A DNA stretch of 64,000 nt from assembly GCF_003967595.1 (NCBI RefSeq), contig NZ_BIFW01000011.1, positions 1 to 64,000 of the forward strand. Reading direction: 5' to 3'. The notes beneath the pieces were generated by a model. The model searched no databases. It was not told the DNA's origin and worked only from the letters and a program-made list of their open reading frames with translations. This document shows, one piece after another, positions 60,687 through 64,000 of this stretch. This stretch comes from Companilactobacillus musae. GTDB lineage: Bacteria > Bacillota > Bacilli > Lactobacillales > Lactobacillaceae. The translations under genes were made by a program, and so were the position numbers. Position 1 is the stretch's first letter. Every line of letters starts with the position of its first letter.

Positions 60687-61820
60687 TTAATCTGCATTAT
60701 AAACATGTGAATAGAATTTACCGTTTGTACGTGTTACAACGGCTTGCTGTTCATCAACAGTTTGAATATTAATATCTAGATCTGCTCCAGATGGCAAATA
60801 CTTAGTAGCACTTTGTTGAACAAACTGTGTAAAACTAGTTACTTGAGCTAATCCATCAAATTGGGTATTGATTGTAATATCCATTGATTTCAAACTAGTG
60901 CCATCATAATGTGCTTGAGCAGTAACACCTGAAAGATTAGGGAAGTAATTTTGAATGTGATCTTTAAAGTTAGAAAAGGCATCAGAATCACTACTGCTAA
61001 TGGCTGTATCACCATTAACTGTTGGCAACATCTGGTTTTTATAACCAAGATCATCCCAACTACCTAATTCCCCACTCTTACTTACTGAATATTGGAAATA
61101 AGTTCCACCGACTAAAGTATCAGCTGGAGAAACAGAATATAATCCAACAACAATAGGAATATTACCTACTTTACTATTTTTACGCAAGCGTTGGACTACT
61201 TCTTTAGCAACTCTTTGCCCTTGTTCTTTTTGTTCAGCTTCAGTAATCGTGGTCTTATAAGTAGCACCATATTGCTTCTTTTGGTAATAATCGATCTTGT
61301 TCATCGCAATACCGATCGACATTCCAGCTAATTTATATTTACCATCTTGTTTTTGAAGATAATCTTCTTCAAGCATTTGTTGGAAATACATTGGTGTTCG
61401 TTTATCAGCTGCTGTGGAACCATTTGACTCGGGATTCAAACCAGAAGGGTTCTTCTTAGATTTTCTTCCTAACCAATCGGTAACAGTGCTAGCAGTTAAT
61501 ACTTGCCCCTCTTGGAAAACATATGAATTAGTTGAAAACTGTTTCTTCGACAAATTCATTAGTCCACTTTCAAAACTTCTACTATTAAATTGGTTGCTGT
61601 TATCAGCAGCAGTAAGTCCAGAAATAGGACTAGTTTTATATTTCCCACCACTTAATAAAACATCGTAACTGCTAGAGTCAGACGATGCAGCAGTCTGGAC
61701 AGTTCCCTTCGATGAGTCGCTACCACCAGACGATAAACTGGAATCCTGTAAATTACCACAGGCGGCTAAAAGAAGTGAACACATTAGCAATAACGATGTA
61801 GTTTTTAAGAATTTTTTCAA
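60687..61820 (-). CDS. camS: CamS family sex-pheromone-type lipoprotein
   Basis: This 377-residue lipoprotein has a signal peptide with lipobox LLLAAC (cysteine near 21), followed by a serine-rich linker and the CamS domain. CamS precursors release a pheromone-like peptide from the signal in enterococci; in lactobacilli its role is unclear. I chose TTG 61820 after GGAG; ATG 61844 overlaps ligA by 14 bases and would lengthen the signal peptide. It sits between ligA and gatC, the conserved position. Confidence 0.87.
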   Translation of the reverse strand: MKKFLKTTSLLLMCSLLLAACGNLQDSSLSSGGSDSSKGTVQTAASSDSSSYDVLLSGGKYKTSPISGLTAADNSNQFNSRSFESGLMNLSKKQFSTNSYVFQEGQVLTASTVTDWLGRKSKKNPSGLNPESNGSTAADKRTPMYFQQMLEEDYLQKQDGKYKLAGMSIGIAMNKIDYYQKKQYGATYKTTITEAEQKEQGQRVAKEVVQRLRKNSKVGNIPIVVGLYSVSPADTLVGGTYFQYSVSKSGELGSWDDLGYKNQMLPTVNGDTAISSSDSDAFSNFKDHIQNYFPNLSGVTAQAHYDGTSLKSMDITINTQFDGLAQVTSFTQFVQQSATKYLPSGADLDINIQTVDEQQAVVTRTNGKFYSHVYNAD

Positions 61821-61830
61821 AACTGTTCTC

Positions 61831-64000
<2,170 letters not shown>

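Overview
The window comes from a low-GC Firmicute, very probably a member of the Lactobacillaceae. I place it near Companilactobacillus by inference from gene content and codon use, not from any database search. Pointers to this are the mevalonate isoprenoid genes (separate thiolase, mvaA and mvaS), the GatCAB amidotransferase operon behind pcrA-ligA-camS, type-2 galT, two NADH oxidase paralogues, DUF915 hydrolases, a DUF3290/DUF421 pair, and a WxL-type surface protein. No prophage, insertion sequence or CRISPR array is visible.

Layout. 0-6.3 kb: recX, a TRAM-type rRNA uracil methyltransferase, a dipeptide epimerase, two regulators, a VOC protein and a DegV/FakB-like protein. 6.3-10 kb: galactose operon galK-galT-galR behind a catabolite-responsive (cre) promoter. 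10-16.3 kb: YisL-like protein, DUF915 hydrolase, branched-chain aminotransferase, nucleoside deoxyribosyltransferase, a secreted 3D-domain protein, then three tandem structured RNA genes. 16.3-25.4 kb: mevalonate operon, galU, BrkB, map, flavodoxin, GtrA and wecB. 25.5-30.3 kb: class II aldolase and a large lectin/WxL surface protein broken by a one-base frameshift at an A-run. 30.4-34.2 kb: P3A-type ATPase and enolase. 34.3-40.3 kb: a cre-controlled structured RNA, two NADH oxidases, and a phosphodiesterase/diguanylate cyclase (EAL/GGDEF) pair. 40.4-54.5 kb: multicopper oxidase, membrane pairs, MarR/MFS, tRNA-Arg, DEAD-box helicase, an amino-acid permease and a PTS EIIC/hydrolase pair. 54.5-64 kb: rlmD paralogue, dagK, gatBAC, camS, ligA and the end of pcrA.

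The most unusual content is non-coding. (1) At 15.1-16.3 kb three tandem minus-strand RNA genes of about 280-375 nt each have their own promoter with exact 17-bp spacing and their own terminator. They share a long-range 5'/3' helix with compatible base changes, and perfect cre sites overlap two of the promoters. (2) At 34.4-34.7 kb a separate transcript of about 340 nt has a near-consensus promoter, a cre site at the start and a C-rich anti-Shine-Dalgarno-like loop. (3) Eight copies of a 150-185 bp multi-stem intergenic repeat ('family I') lie across the window in both orientations. (4) Seven long terminator hairpins share a GTCTATTAA/TTAATAGAC core ('family II'), mostly between convergent genes. 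(5) The eno leader contains an intrinsic-terminator-like hairpin before the start codon. Together with cre sites at galK and the WxL gene, the window suggests a CcpA regulon that includes structured RNAs as well as sugar genes. Positions of short sites were read by eye and may be off by one base.
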